A DNA stretch of 64,000 bases from Methylocella silvestris BL2 (GCF_000021745.1 NC_011666.1:2304501-2368500), one strand, 5' to 3'. Numbered from the stretch's first letter, positions 8,828-17,119 are shown. Program-made: numbers and translations. The notes: generated by a model from the sequence alone, not told the origin.

Positions 8828-9744
8828 AGCAGGCTTTTCTCCATCATATAATCGCGCGCGACAAGGGCCGCGTCCTCGCCTTCCACCGCGATTCTTTCAT
8901 TCAGCGCGCGCAATGTTTTGAGATCGAGGCCCGCAAAAACGGGCGCCAGCGCGCCTCTGATCTGCGGATAGGCGGCGAGCGTCCCGGCGCGAATGACGGG
9001 CGCCGGCGCGTAGACCGGCTCGGCGCGGCGCGGGTCTTCGAGCGCGCGAAGATCGAGCGCGTCGAGTGCCCCGTCCGTCGCATAGGCCATCGCAGCGTTG
9101 ACGCCGGATATGCCGGCGGACGCGGCCTTCATGGTCGCCGTGGTCTCGCCGCCGGAGAGAACCAGCAATTGATCGGCGCTGAGATGAAAATGATAGGCCG
9201 CTTCAAAGGCCGGAAGTCCGGCCTCGCTCTCGACAAATTCGGCGGAGGCCGCGAGCTTTGCGCGCGCGCCGGAATTGACCCACGTCGCGAAATCTTCGAG
9301 CGTCGACAACGATTGCTCTCGCGCGAGCGCGTTGGGGACGGCGATGACCCAGCTGTTGTCGGCGGGCGCGGGATCGAGCCAGACGAGACTATTGGCCTTA
9401 AGGTCCAGCATCGCCGCGCGCAAAAAGCCGGCCCTGGCGTCGCGCCAGACGGGATCGTCTTCCCGATGGAAAAAGAAAGCGGCGTTGCCGGTATATTCGA
9501 CGCAAAGATCGACCGCGCCGGAGATCAGCGCCTGACGCAAAATCGCGGTCGGTCCGATCTGTAGATTCGCGACAGCCGGCACGCCCGCGCGGCGCAAGGC
9601 GATGAGCATCATCTCCCCCAGCAGCGCGCCTTCAAGATCGAGTTTCGAGCTGACGACCACTGGCGCCGCGGCAAAAGTCCCGGCGGCGGAAAACGCCAGC
9701 GCCGAGGCGACAAGGCTGCGTCGCGAAAGCAGCGCTGCATTCAT
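8824..9744 (-). CDS. Osmoprotectant-type substrate-binding protein
   Basis: Periplasmic binding protein of the OpuAC/OsmF class, 306 residues. The ATG at 9744 (MNAALLSRRSLVASA) gives a twin-arginine-like or Sec signal ending near GTFAAAP. The mature part shows SSKLDLEGALLGEMML, ALISGAVDLCVEYTG and NSWVIAVP, as in betaine and choline binding proteins. The ligand cannot be fixed. Its start codon overlaps the stop of the upstream helicase gene as ATGA, so the helicase and importer genes appear to be cotranscribed. Confidence 0.9.
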   Translation of the reverse strand: MNAALLSRRSLVASALAFSAAGTFAAAPVVVSSKLDLEGALLGEMMLIALRRAGVPAVANLQIGPTAILRQALISGAVDLCVEYTGNAAFFFHREDDPVWRDARAGFLRAAMLDLKANSLVWLDPAPADNSWVIAVPNALAREQSLSTLEDFATWVNSGARAKLAASAEFVESEAGLPAFEAAYHFHLSADQLLVLSGGETTATMKAASAGISGVNAAMAYATDGALDALDLRALEDPRRAEPVYAPAPVIRAGTLAAYPQIRGALAPVFAGLDLKTLRALNERIAVEGEDAALVARDYMMEKSLL

Positions 9745-10832
9745 ATGACGACCGTAAGCCTTTCGGCCGCGCGCGTCACGCCCGTATAGAGCCAGCGGCT
9801 GCGATGCTCGCGGAACGCGCCGCTTTCGTCGAACAGCACCACGGAATTCCACTGCGAGCCCTGCGCCTTATGCACGGTCAGCGCATAGCCGTAATCGAAC
9901 TCATCGGAGTCTCGCCGCGCCTTCGGGGTCAGCGTATCCTCGCGGCCTTGAAAAAACTCCGGCAGCACGCCGATCCGCAGCGGCTTGCGCGCAAGATCGT
10001 CCTCCGGCGTCACATGCAGCACGAGCTTTTTCTTGCGCGTCGTTCCCGTCGTCTTGACGAGCCAGACGCCGCCGTTCAGCAAGCCTTTCGTGCTGTCATT
10101 GCGCAGGCAGACGAGCCGGTCGCCGGCCTCGGGAAATTCGGAGCTATAGCCATAGAGCTCGCGCATGCGGCGATTGTAGGAGCGCCGGGTGCGATTGACC
10201 CCGACCAGCACCTGGTCACTGGCGGTGACGGCGGCGGCGTCGATGTCGCCGCGCGTGATGACGCGGCTCTCGCCATAGGCGCCGGCCTCGAGCCGGCCGC
10301 CCTCGCGGACCAGCATCGACAGGCGGATGATCGGATTGTCAGCCGCCTGGCGATGGATCTCGGTCAGCATGACGTCGGGCTCGGCCTCGGTGAAGAAGCC
10401 GCCGCCGCGCACGGGCGGCAGCTGCGCCGGATCGCCGAGCACCAGCACCGGCTTGCCGAAGGAGAGCAGATCGCGGCCGAGATTTTCATCGACCATGGAG
10501 CATTCGTCGATGATGACGAGGCTCGCCTTGGAGAGCGCGCTGTCTTCATTGAGGACGAAAGTCGGCTCCTCGGCGTCCGCCTCTCTCGGCCGGTAGATCA
10601 GGCTGTGGATGGTTCTTGCGCCCTTGCAGCCCTTCGAGCGCAGCATCAGCGCCGCCTTGCCGGTGAAGGCGGCAAAAATCGTCTCGCCGTCGACGTCTTC
10701 GGCGATGCGCCGCGCGAGCGTCGTCTTGCCGACGCCGGCATAGCCGAACAGGCGAAACACCTGCGGCTCGCCGCGCTTCACCCACTCCGCGACGGATTTC
10801 AGGGCGCGCTCCTGCTGCGGCGACCAGCTCAA
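9741..10832 (-). CDS. RecD-like SF1B DNA helicase
   Basis: A 363-residue superfamily 1 helicase resembling a short RecD or Dda. Motif I is GYAGVGKTTLARRI (residues 29-42), motif II VIIDECSM, motif III GDPAQLPPV, motif IV/V GYALTVHKAQGSQW and motif VI YTGVTRAAERL. The RecD N-terminal RecB-interacting region is absent, so it probably works alone or with other repair proteins. It is first in an operon with the osmoprotectant importer, overlapping the binding-protein gene by ATGA. That pairing is odd and may just reflect a shared promoter. Confidence 0.88.
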   Translation of the reverse strand: MSWSPQQERALKSVAEWVKRGEPQVFRLFGYAGVGKTTLARRIAEDVDGETIFAAFTGKAALMLRSKGCKGARTIHSLIYRPREADAEEPTFVLNEDSALSKASLVIIDECSMVDENLGRDLLSFGKPVLVLGDPAQLPPVRGGGFFTEAEPDVMLTEIHRQAADNPIIRLSMLVREGGRLEAGAYGESRVITRGDIDAAAVTASDQVLVGVNRTRRSYNRRMRELYGYSSEFPEAGDRLVCLRNDSTKGLLNGGVWLVKTTGTTRKKKLVLHVTPEDDLARKPLRIGVLPEFFQGREDTLTPKARRDSDEFDYGYALTVHKAQGSQWNSVVLFDESGAFREHRSRWLYTGVTRAAERLTVVI

Positions 10833-10979
10833 GCGGACAAAACCCTGGACGGCTGACGATCGGAAAGGGTCAAGACAGGCTCGTGTGTTGCAAGGTCATA
10901 ATCTTCTTTGCGCGGCTGGCGGCGAAAGTCCGCCTCGGTTAGATTGCCGCGCCGCGCCGCGCGGCAAAGGGGGGATAGC

Positions 10980-11483
10980 ATGAAAACGACCGCCGCGTTC
11001 GCAGGACTGGCCGCTCTGGCGCTGACGGCGCAAGCCGCCCCGGCGCAGGATGCGCTAAGCCCCCCGCCCGGGTCAAACCTTCTGCTCGAGGCCCATGCGC
11101 AAGGCGTGCAGGTCTATGTCTGCACGAAAAAGGAAAATGGTTTCGTCTGGGTCCTGGACGGGCCGGCGGCGGCGCTGTTCAACGCCAAGGGTCGCGAGAT
11201 CGGAACCCATGGCAAGGGGCCGATGTGGACGCTCGCCGACGGCTCGGCGATCGTCGGCGAACTCGTCGCCAAGCAGGACGCGCCCGATAAGGGGTCAATC
11301 CCCTGGCTGCTCCTCAAGGTGAAATCGCATACCGGGACGTTCGGCACGCTGACCAATGCGGAGACCGTCCGCCGCATCGACACCGAAGGCGGCGTCGCGC
11401 CGCCGGACGGCTGCGACGAGCCCAATCAGGGCGACATCGCGCGCATCCGCTATTCCGCGATGTATCAGTTTTACGGGCAGTAA
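10980..11483 (+). CDS. DUF3455 secreted protein
   Basis: A 167-residue secreted protein of the DUF3455 family, function unknown. A Sec signal (MKTTAAFAGLAALALTAQA, cleavage near APA-QD) is followed by LEAHAQGVQVYVCTKK, FVWVLDGPAAALF, HGKGPMW and IPWLLLKVKSH, the conserved core of this family. The ATG at 10980 follows a G-rich ribosome-binding site. It stands alone, divergent from the helicase operon, and ends before a strong hairpin. Confidence 0.85.
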   Translation: MKTTAAFAGLAALALTAQAAPAQDALSPPPGSNLLLEAHAQGVQVYVCTKKENGFVWVLDGPAAALFNAKGREIGTHGKGPMWTLADGSAIVGELVAKQDAPDKGSIPWLLLKVKSHTGTFGTLTNAETVRRIDTEGGVAPPDGCDEPNQGDIARIRYSAMYQFYGQ

Positions 11484-11495
11484 AAACGCTTCAAG

Positions 11496-11519
11496 GAGGC
11501 GTTTCGCCGGAAACGCCTC
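11496..11519 (+). terminator. Perfect hairpin after DUF3455 gene
   Basis: A 10-bp perfect stem (11496-11505 with 11510-11519) and a GCCG loop begins 12 bp after the DUF3455 stop. There is no T-run after it, so if it ends transcription it is not a classical intrinsic terminator. It may instead protect mRNA 3' ends of the two converging genes. Confidence 0.5.
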
Positions 11520-11538
11520 GCGGGGCGCATCGGGGCCC

Positions 11539-11580
11539 CATCCTTCGAGACGCGCCCTTCGGGCGCTCCTCAGGATGAGA
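11539..11580. repeat. Rhizobiales intergenic palindromic repeat (CCTTCGAG type)
   Basis: The element opens with CATCCTTCGAGACGCG, has a GCGCCC-TTC-GGGCGC hairpin and ends CTCCTCAGGATGAG. This pattern recurs as a short dispersed REP-like repeat between converging genes in many Bradyrhizobium, Rhodopseudomonas and methylotroph genomes (recalled knowledge, not searched). Only one copy is seen here. Confidence 0.6.
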
Positions 11581-11603
11581 GGCTCGAGCGATTCGGCGCT
11601 GCC

Positions 11604-12596
11604 TCAAACGTAAAGCCGCTCCTTCTCCAGCCCGACATAGAGGCCGCCGACGAATTCGCCGTAGCCATTGAAGATCTGCGTCTTGCGGCGCTCATGCGTC
11701 CCCAGCACCTCTTCGCTCGCCTGGCTCCAGCGCGGATGCGGCACGTCGGGGTTCACATTGGCCCAAAAGCCATATTCGGACGCCTGCAGCTGCTCCCAGA
11801 AGGTTTTCGGCCGCTCGGCGACGAAGGAAATTTTGGTGATCGATTTGATCGACTTGAACCCATATTTCCACGGGACCGCCAGCCGCAGCGGCGCGCCGAA
11901 CTGCTTTCCGAGCGGCTTGCCATAGGCGCCGGTGACGAGAAAGGCGAGATCGTTTGACGCCTCGGCCATGGTCAGCCCCTCGCCATAGGGCCACGGATAC
12001 CAGACCTGGCGCTGCCCCGGCGCCATCGAGCGATCCAAAAAGGTCTCGAAGCGCACAAATTTCGCGCCCGACTGGGGCTTTGCCAGATCGACAAGGTGTT
12101 TCAGCGGGAAGCCGGTCCAGGGAATCGCCATCGCCCAGGCCTCGACGCAACGGTGCCGGTAAAGACGCTCTTCGAGCGGGGCGGAGGCAATGAGATCGTC
12201 GATCCCCATTTCCTTCGGGGCTTCGACAAGACCGTCGATTTTTAGGGTCCAGGGCCGAGTCTTGAGCGCCTGCGCCGCCTCAAAAATATCTTTGCCCGAG
12301 CCGAATTCGTAAAAATTATTGTAGTGGGAATTGATCTCCTCCGGCGTCACATCGCGGTCGAGCTTGAACAGATCATTGCGCCCTGCGGGATAACGGCCTT
12401 GCGTCTGATCGGGCGCCTCCGGCGCGGCGGGCTTGTCGCCGCCGCCGAACAAAGAGAACGCCTGCGCGGAAGGAGCCGCCGCCAGCGCCGCCGCGGCGAC
12501 GCCGGCCTTGAGGAGAGAGCGGCGCGCGAAAAAGAGCGCTTCGGGCGTCGCCTCGCGCTCCGGAATCTCCCAGCCTTTGCGGCGATGATAGAACAT
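11604..12596 (-). CDS. msrP: Protein-methionine-sulfoxide reductase catalytic subunit
   Basis: Periplasmic molybdopterin enzyme of the MsrP/YedY family that repairs oxidised methionine in envelope proteins, 330 residues from the ATG at 12596. The Tat signal FARRSLLKAGVAAAALAAA leads to the mature start. The Mo-ligand cysteine lies in YRHRCVEAWAMAIPWTGFPL, and WYPWPYGEGL, YGKPLGKQFGAPLRL and WKYGFKSIKSI follow. A longer in-frame reading to 12770 adds unrelated residues. The haem partner gene msrQ is not next to it. Confidence 0.93.
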   Translation of the reverse strand: MFYHRRKGWEIPEREATPEALFFARRSLLKAGVAAAALAAAPSAQAFSLFGGGDKPAAPEAPDQTQGRYPAGRNDLFKLDRDVTPEEINSHYNNFYEFGSGKDIFEAAQALKTRPWTLKIDGLVEAPKEMGIDDLIASAPLEERLYRHRCVEAWAMAIPWTGFPLKHLVDLAKPQSGAKFVRFETFLDRSMAPGQRQVWYPWPYGEGLTMAEASNDLAFLVTGAYGKPLGKQFGAPLRLAVPWKYGFKSIKSITKISFVAERPKTFWEQLQASEYGFWANVNPDVPHPRWSQASEEVLGTHERRKTQIFNGYGEFVGGLYVGLEKERLYV

Positions 12597-12847
12597 TGGC
12601 GTCTCCTCGCGGTCCCGGCATTGATACGGCGCCCCGAGCGGGATTGTTACAGGGAAGCCGATCACGAGCGCGCGAGGAAGCGTGACGCCTTGAGTGGCGT
12701 TAAAGCCCGGCAAACAGGTCGGACTGATCTGTCGCGAGATCCATGGCCGCACCCATCTGTGCCGGCGCAAACCCGCACTGCCGGCCGGCGCACAGGAATG
12801 GCTCGACCCGCCGGTTTTCCCAAAGAATACCGGATGCAGAGCCAGAT

Positions 12848-13101
12848 CCGCCCCGAAAACTCGTCATCGCCTGGGACGGGGGCTGCGAGGTTTCCTTCGA
12901 ACTGACGCCACAGGGCGAGGAAGTCCTGCTCACCGTGATCCACCGCCGCCTGCCCGACCGCGCCATGCTACTCAAGGTCGCCGCCGGCTGGCACACACAC
13001 CTCGACATTCTGGTCGCCCGCGCGAACGGCGCGGAGCCCGCGACATTCTGGGACCGCTGGAGCGGTTGAGGGCGGAGTATGAGGCGCGGATTTTGGGGTG
13101 A
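12848..13101 (+). pseudogene. SRPBCC (AHSA1-like) gene remnant
   Basis: The C-terminal half of an activator-of-Hsp90-ATPase-like SRPBCC protein is legible: SFELTPQGEEVLLTV, HRRLPDRAMLLKVAAGWHTH and LDILVARANGAEPATFWDRW in one frame, then RLRAEYEARI in another frame after a shift near 13064. The N-terminal 80-90 residues of the family are missing. It lies next to the reverse-transcriptase insertion, so the truncation may date from that event. No functional product is expected. Confidence 0.7.
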
Positions 13102-13334
13102 GGTGGGATGCGAAGGCTGCGCCGAGCCGGGCTGGGTGAAGCGAGAGAAAGCCGGGCACAGGCAGCCGGATAGGCGAGCAGACAGAATCCCACAAGGGAG
13201 CAAGTGTTATACACCCAACTTCGACCCAACTCGCGTTTTCAAAGGCGGCAATTCGTTCACGCCGCCTCGATGACACAGTGTTGCGGCATTGAGCAGTCGA
13301 GCCTGATAGACGTACGTCTCCCAAAGAGTGATCG

Positions 13335-14663
13335 TCAGCGCGTTATCGGTATAGGAATAGCGGGAGGGGGCGGATTGACTGACGAAATATACTTTTCCCC
13401 TTTCTTGGGCCAGACGAAGGGACGACGTTGCATGTTAGAAAGGGGTGTGAGGCCCAACATTTGCCATTTCTGGAGATTTGTACACCCTTCTCGCTCGTCT
13501 CTTACGACTCCGAAGTAGCGGGAGATCATCGTCCCAATACGCTTGTCCATCTCATCGAAGCACGATCTGTCCTTACAAAACCAATAGTGTGCTCCCCATC
13601 CCTGAACGATACCGGATACCTTCAAAAGTGTATGGAGAAATGAGCATTGTCGGTTCAGTTCGCCTGTTTTCTTAAAGCCACGCAAGGCATCCCGACTGGA
13701 GATCAAAATTTTGTCAATTGACAAAATCATACGGTGGCGAGAGGCGCTGCACGGACGCAAAAGCCCATTGGCGAACTCAATTCCCAGAAACTCAAATTTG
13801 TCTCGCACCAAGCCCTTGACCGTCTTGTGTTTAGCAACGCTCATACCGTGGCTCGCAAGAATGTGAATAGCTTTCTGAAACATGTTTTCGGCAAGTTGCT
13901 GAGTTTTTGCGAAGATTATGAAATCATCAATATAACGTAGGCAAACAGCGTCAGGGTTTCCGTTCATCTGCTGGTCGAAGTCATAGAGAAGAATATTACC
14001 TAGAAGCGGAGACAAGGAGTTTCCCTGTGCAACGCCGATATCATAAATGGGAAAGGCGTTAACGGTACGTGCCAGGCGAGCCATGTTCTCAAGTTCAACG
14101 TGGATTGCACGACGGAAAAGATCCATGAACTCTGACTGATGGCCAACAGCATCCGAAACCAGAGCGGCCACAGCACTCTTGGGAATTTTCGTAAAGAATG
14201 CAGTGATGTCCGAGCGTATGTAGTAAGAGAACCCGTCACCAATTGCAGCCATAGCAGCGTCGATGGCGGCAGGAACAGCGGAAACGCTGTCATCCTTCTC
14301 TTTTCTGACCCCGCCGAAGCTATAAGGTGTGCGTACATACCGCCGAATGCTAGGCACTTCAATCAGCACATCGTGAATGGCTCGTTGGACAATGCGTGCT
14401 TCGACCTTTGCTACAACAAGCGGGCGAATATCGCCACGTTTCCCTTTCGCCTTTTGGATAGGCACGCCCTTGGCGGCAGGAAATATAAACTTTCGATGAA
14501 GAAGCTGATCTGCGATTCGCTTCAAATTTGATTGCGAATTTGCCTCGAACGCTTCAACTTCTCTTCTTGTCTCGATGGACTTTGAAGTTTGAGAGTTTCG
14601 CTGAACGGCTTTCCAAGCCTTGTTCAGAGTCTTTGCAATCCTGACCTGCTTTGCGAAATCCAA
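13335..14663 (-). CDS. Stand-alone reverse transcriptase, defence-type candidate
   Basis: RNA-directed DNA polymerase of 442 residues from a TTG start 24 bp after a TAG stop. Palm motifs are present: RSDITAFFTKI (motif A Asp), AQGNSLSPLLGNILL (motif B) and LRYIDDFIIF (catalytic YIDD), then KHKTVKG and FEFLGIEF. The C-terminal VSGIVQGWGAHYWF-to-RYFG stretch resembles the thumb of group II intron reverse transcriptases. There is no HNH or maturase DNA-binding domain. The retron NAxxH and VTG motifs and the DGR motif with SQ are absent. Best guess is the unknown-group/DRT set of host antiviral enzymes. GC is visibly below its neighbours, so it is probably acquired. Confidence 0.85.
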   Translation of the reverse strand: MDFAKQVRIAKTLNKAWKAVQRNSQTSKSIETRREVEAFEANSQSNLKRIADQLLHRKFIFPAAKGVPIQKAKGKRGDIRPLVVAKVEARIVQRAIHDVLIEVPSIRRYVRTPYSFGGVRKEKDDSVSAVPAAIDAAMAAIGDGFSYYIRSDITAFFTKIPKSAVAALVSDAVGHQSEFMDLFRRAIHVELENMARLARTVNAFPIYDIGVAQGNSLSPLLGNILLYDFDQQMNGNPDAVCLRYIDDFIIFAKTQQLAENMFQKAIHILASHGMSVAKHKTVKGLVRDKFEFLGIEFANGLLRPCSASRHRMILSIDKILISSRDALRGFKKTGELNRQCSFLHTLLKVSGIVQGWGAHYWFCKDRSCFDEMDKRIGTMISRYFGVVRDEREGCTNLQKWQMLGLTPLSNMQRRPFVWPKKGEKYISSVNPPPPAIPIPITR

Positions 14664-14687
14664 GTGTCTTGACGCCTGTTGGTTATC

Positions 14688-14912
14688 CTATCCGTCCGAC
14701 ACGGCTCTGACCTCAGCGAAGGTGCCTTGCGGTCCGGTTCGCTCAATCGAGACTTGCGCCTCGCCGCTGCACCGTGCCCCAACCTCCCAGGTTGCCCCGA
14801 AAGCCCAGACGCCCAATGCAAGAGGCAGCGCCAACTTCAAGGTCTTCCGGCCCGTCCGCTGGCAACGCACCAACAACTTGGCACGTTTTTGCATAAGGTC
14901 CGCATCGCTCAT
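14688..14912 (-). CDS. Small possible membrane protein upstream of the RT
   Basis: An open frame of 74 codons (or 63 from a second ATG at 14879) ends 24 bp before the RT start. Positively charged residues precede a hydrophobic stretch LKLALPLALGVWAFGATW, so one membrane segment or a signal peptide is plausible. Its second half is encoded by the RT-proximal copy of the 118-bp repeat. It may be a real protein, or the frame may be accidental within a noncoding RNA gene. Confidence 0.35.
   Translation of the reverse strand: MSDADLMQKRAKLLVRCQRTGRKTLKLALPLALGVWAFGATWEVGARCSGEAQVSIERTGPQGTFAEVRAVSDG
14706..14823. repeat. 118-bp direct repeat, RT-proximal copy
   Basis: Every base of 14706-14823 matches 15061-15178, in the same orientation. 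Both ends are sharp: the flanks on either side do not match. On the minus strand the repeat contains an AGCGAA...TTCGCT stem. This copy begins 42 bp upstream of the reverse-transcriptase start. Confidence 0.97.
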
Positions 14913-15060
14913 CCTTTCCGTGGAAGCCTAGCGTTTTTAGGCTCCTCGGCAAGCGGCGCGTCCCCGGCCCCTCCCCGCCCGTTAAATAAAAGCTGCCAGC
15001 CACCCAACAGGAGCCCTTAAGGGTATAGGTTGTGACTGGCTTTGCGTCGGACAGGTTAGG

Positions 15061-15178
15061 TCTGACCTCAGCGAAGGTGCCTTGCGGTCCGGTTCGCTCA
15101 ATCGAGACTTGCGCCTCGCCGCTGCACCGTGCCCCAACCTCCCAGGTTGCCCCGAAAGCCCAGACGCCCAATGCAAGA
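15061..15178. repeat. 118-bp direct repeat, RT-distal copy
   Basis: Exact second copy of 14706-14823, 355 bp away start to start. No base has diverged, so the duplication is recent, conserved by selection or maintained by gene conversion. There are no adenine-specific differences of the kind that a diversity-generating retroelement leaves. Confidence 0.97.
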
Positions 15179-15610
15179 TGTCATTGAATCGCATACTAAC
15201 GCAGCTAATCGCTAGGAACAATCATACCGAAGCACAAGCTGTGGATGATTATCAAGCTTTGGCAATTTGGGCTCGCTCATTTTGCGAGGCCTCGTGAACG
15301 AAGCCGCGTGCCCAGTTATAATGCCGAACGTACACAACACGCGCCGCTCCCTCTCTCCGATTCAACCTTGAACGAAAATCCCCCGACGCGGCCCAACAAG
15401 GATCGGCGGCCAGCCTCCGCTGCCCGGTCCCACAAACCGATCCGGGAAGGCGCATCGCCGCCACGTCGATTGCGGACCTCGTTATCAACTTCGGCAATTG
15501 CGCGCTCTGCTCCAAAATCTGACCTTCTTTTCCTCCCCCAAAAAACCCGCCCCTTGCGCCCAGCGCCCCGCGGGTTAAAACTCCGCCGCTCGAGAGGCGG
15601 CGTAAAATCA
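15179..15610. other. Gap between RT element and mtnP
   Basis: No supported gene. A 39-codon plus-strand frame (15180-15297) follows the distal repeat but has no recognisable content. The frame that runs into mtnP from 15245 has no family similarity before the mtnP ATG and is read as leader. The right edge of the inserted segment probably lies here, where base composition returns to the host type around 15300. Confidence 0.5.
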
Positions 15611-16498
15611 ATGACAAAAGCTATTTTGGGAATTATCGGCGGCTCGGGGGTTTATCATCTGCCGGGTCTTGAGGATGTGCGCGAGGAGCGCGTTTCGACC
15701 CCTTGGGGCGAGCCCTCCGACGCGCTGCGCTTCGGCCGCATCGGCAAGACGGAGGCGGTGTTTCTGCCGCGCCACGGACGCGGCCATGTGTTTTCGCCCT
15801 CCGGCATCAATTACCGCGCCAATATCGACGCCATGAAGCGGGCCGGCGTCACCGACATCGTTTCGGTTTCGGCCTGCGGCTCCTTCAAGGAGGAGCTTTA
15901 TCCGGGCCTGTTCGTGCTGGTCGACCAATTCGTCGACCGCACTTTTTCGCGGCAAAGCTCGTTTTTCGGCAATGGCTGCGTCGCCCATGTGTCGATGGCC
16001 CATCCGGTCGCCCCCGCCTTGCAGGCCCGCGTCGCCCTCGCCGCGCAGGCGGAATCGATCCCCTGCCTGACGGGCGGAACTTATGTCTGCATGGAAGGGC
16101 CGCAATTTTCCTCGCTGGCCGAATCGCGCGCCTACAAAGCCGCGGGCTTCGACGTCATCGGCATGACGGCGATGCCCGAAGCAAAACTCGCGCGCGAGGC
16201 GGAGATGTCCTACGCCACCGTCGCCATGGTGACCGATTATGATTGCTGGCATCCGGACCATGACGATGTCGACGTCGCCTCGGTGATCGCCGTCGTCAAC
16301 GCCAATGCGGGCGCGGCGGCGCGGCTGCTGGCTCGGCTGTTGCATGATTTTCCGGCCGAACACGAGCCCTGTCCGGTCGGTTCGGATTGCGCGCTCGACA
16401 ATGCGATTTTGACGGCCCCGCCGGCGCGGGACCCGGCGCTTTTGAAGAAACTCGACGCGATCATGGCGCGCGTCAATCAGCCGGAGAAAACTCCATAA
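15611..16498 (+). CDS. mtnP: S-methyl-5'-thioadenosine phosphorylase
   Basis: Purine-nucleoside phosphorylase family enzyme that splits methylthioadenosine into adenine and methylthioribose-1-phosphate for methionine salvage. The product is 295 residues from the ATG at 15611. Signature stretches are [34 protein letters not shown] (phosphate and base site), CMEGPQFSS and [15 protein letters not shown]. The stop overlaps the apt start by one base (TAATG). The adenine released is the substrate of apt, so the pair works as a unit. Confidence 0.95.
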   Translation: MTKAILGIIGGSGVYHLPGLEDVREERVSTPWGEPSDALRFGRIGKTEAVFLPRHGRGHVFSPSGINYRANIDAMKRAGVTDIVSVSACGSFKEELYPGLFVLVDQFVDRTFSRQSSFFGNGCVAHVSMAHPVAPALQARVALAAQAESIPCLTGGTYVCMEGPQFSSLAESRAYKAAGFDVIGMTAMPEAKLAREAEMSYATVAMVTDYDCWHPDHDDVDVASVIAVVNANAGAAARLLARLLHDFPAEHEPCPVGSDCALDNAILTAPPARDPALLKKLDAIMARVNQPEKTP

Positions 16499-17058
16499 TG
16501 ACGAGCGAAACCCAGTGGGACCACGACCGCGGCGATCTTAAATCGGCGATTCGCACTATCCCCGACTATCCAAAACCCGGCATCCTGTTTCGCGACATCA
16601 CCACGCTGCTTGGCGACGCGCGGGCGTTCCGCCGCGCCATCGACGAATTGGTGCAGCCCTGGTGCGGCGCCAAGATCGACAAGGTCGCCGGCATGGAGGC
16701 GCGCGGCTTCATCCTCGGCGGCGCGGTGGCCCATCAGCTCTCGGCCGGCTTCGTGCCGATCCGCAAGAAGGGCAAGCTGCCGCATACGAAGGTGTCGATC
16801 GCCTATTCGCTCGAATATGGGCTCGACGAGATGGAGATCCATCAGGACGCCGTCATCGCCGGCGAAAAGGTGATTCTGGTCGACGATCTCGTTGCGACAG
16901 GCGGAACCGCCGTCGGCGCCGTGAGCCTGTTGAAGAAGATCGGCGCCGACGTCGTGGCGGCCTGCTTCGTGATCGACCTGCCGGACTTGGGGGGCGCCGA
17001 CAAGATCAGAGAGCTCGGCGTGCCGGTGCGGACGCTGGTGAGTTTTCCGGGGCATTAG
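16498..17058 (+). CDS. apt: Adenine phosphoribosyltransferase
   Basis: Converts adenine and PRPP to AMP, 186 residues. The N-terminal [21 protein letters not shown] and the PRPP loop [14 protein letters not shown] identify it, with [14 protein letters not shown] between them. It starts on the last base of mtnP, so translation is coupled and the adenine from MTA is salvaged directly. The ATG at 16498 gives the conserved N-terminus. Confidence 0.96.
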   Translation: MTSETQWDHDRGDLKSAIRTIPDYPKPGILFRDITTLLGDARAFRRAIDELVQPWCGAKIDKVAGMEARGFILGGAVAHQLSAGFVPIRKKGKLPHTKVSIAYSLEYGLDEMEIHQDAVIAGEKVILVDDLVATGGTAVGAVSLLKKIGADVVAACFVIDLPDLGGADKIRELGVPVRTLVSFPGH

Positions 17059-17081
17059 ATCGCCATTGCCTCCAAAGGCAG

Positions 17082-17097
17082 GATCATGTATATGATC
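17082..17097. promoter_or_regulatory. Palindrome before the small RHH-like gene
   Basis: GATCAT-GTAT-ATGATC is a perfect inverted repeat ending 22 bp before the start at 17120. Ribbon-helix-helix regulators and antitoxins often bind such short AT-containing palindromes over their own promoter. The site therefore supports autoregulation of the two-gene unit that follows. Confidence 0.45.
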
Positions 17098-17119
17098 ATG
17101 TCTAACATTGGAGGCGCGC

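Larger units (their letters stand above)
14664..15060 (-). other. Structured region upstream of the RT, possible noncoding RNA
   Basis: Read on the minus strand, the 397 bp before the reverse transcriptase hold several paired segments. The arms at 15046-15060 and 14687-14700 are complementary (7 exact pairs, then CCTA/CC with one mismatch and one bulge). GGCTCCT/AGGAGCC pair between 15009-15015 and 14940-14946, and a tight stem is at 14925-14943. Defence reverse transcriptases and retrons commonly have a structured RNA gene here. The transcript itself is inference. Confidence 0.4.

Noticed and set aside
12597-12770. Longer N-terminus of MsrP
   Set aside because: It would bury the twin-arginine leader inside the protein.
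13335-15178. Diversity-generating retroelement
   Set aside because: The RT motif reads NSLSPLLGN rather than the DGR pattern with SQ, and the two repeats are identical with no adenine-specific changes. No C-type-lectin target gene is seen.
13335-15178. Classical retron
   Set aside because: Upstream inverted arms exist, but the RT lacks NAxxH before motif A and the VTG motif, and it is longer than most retron RTs.
13100-15300. Group II intron
   Set aside because: No maturase DNA-binding or endonuclease domain and no domain V hairpin was found downstream of the RT.
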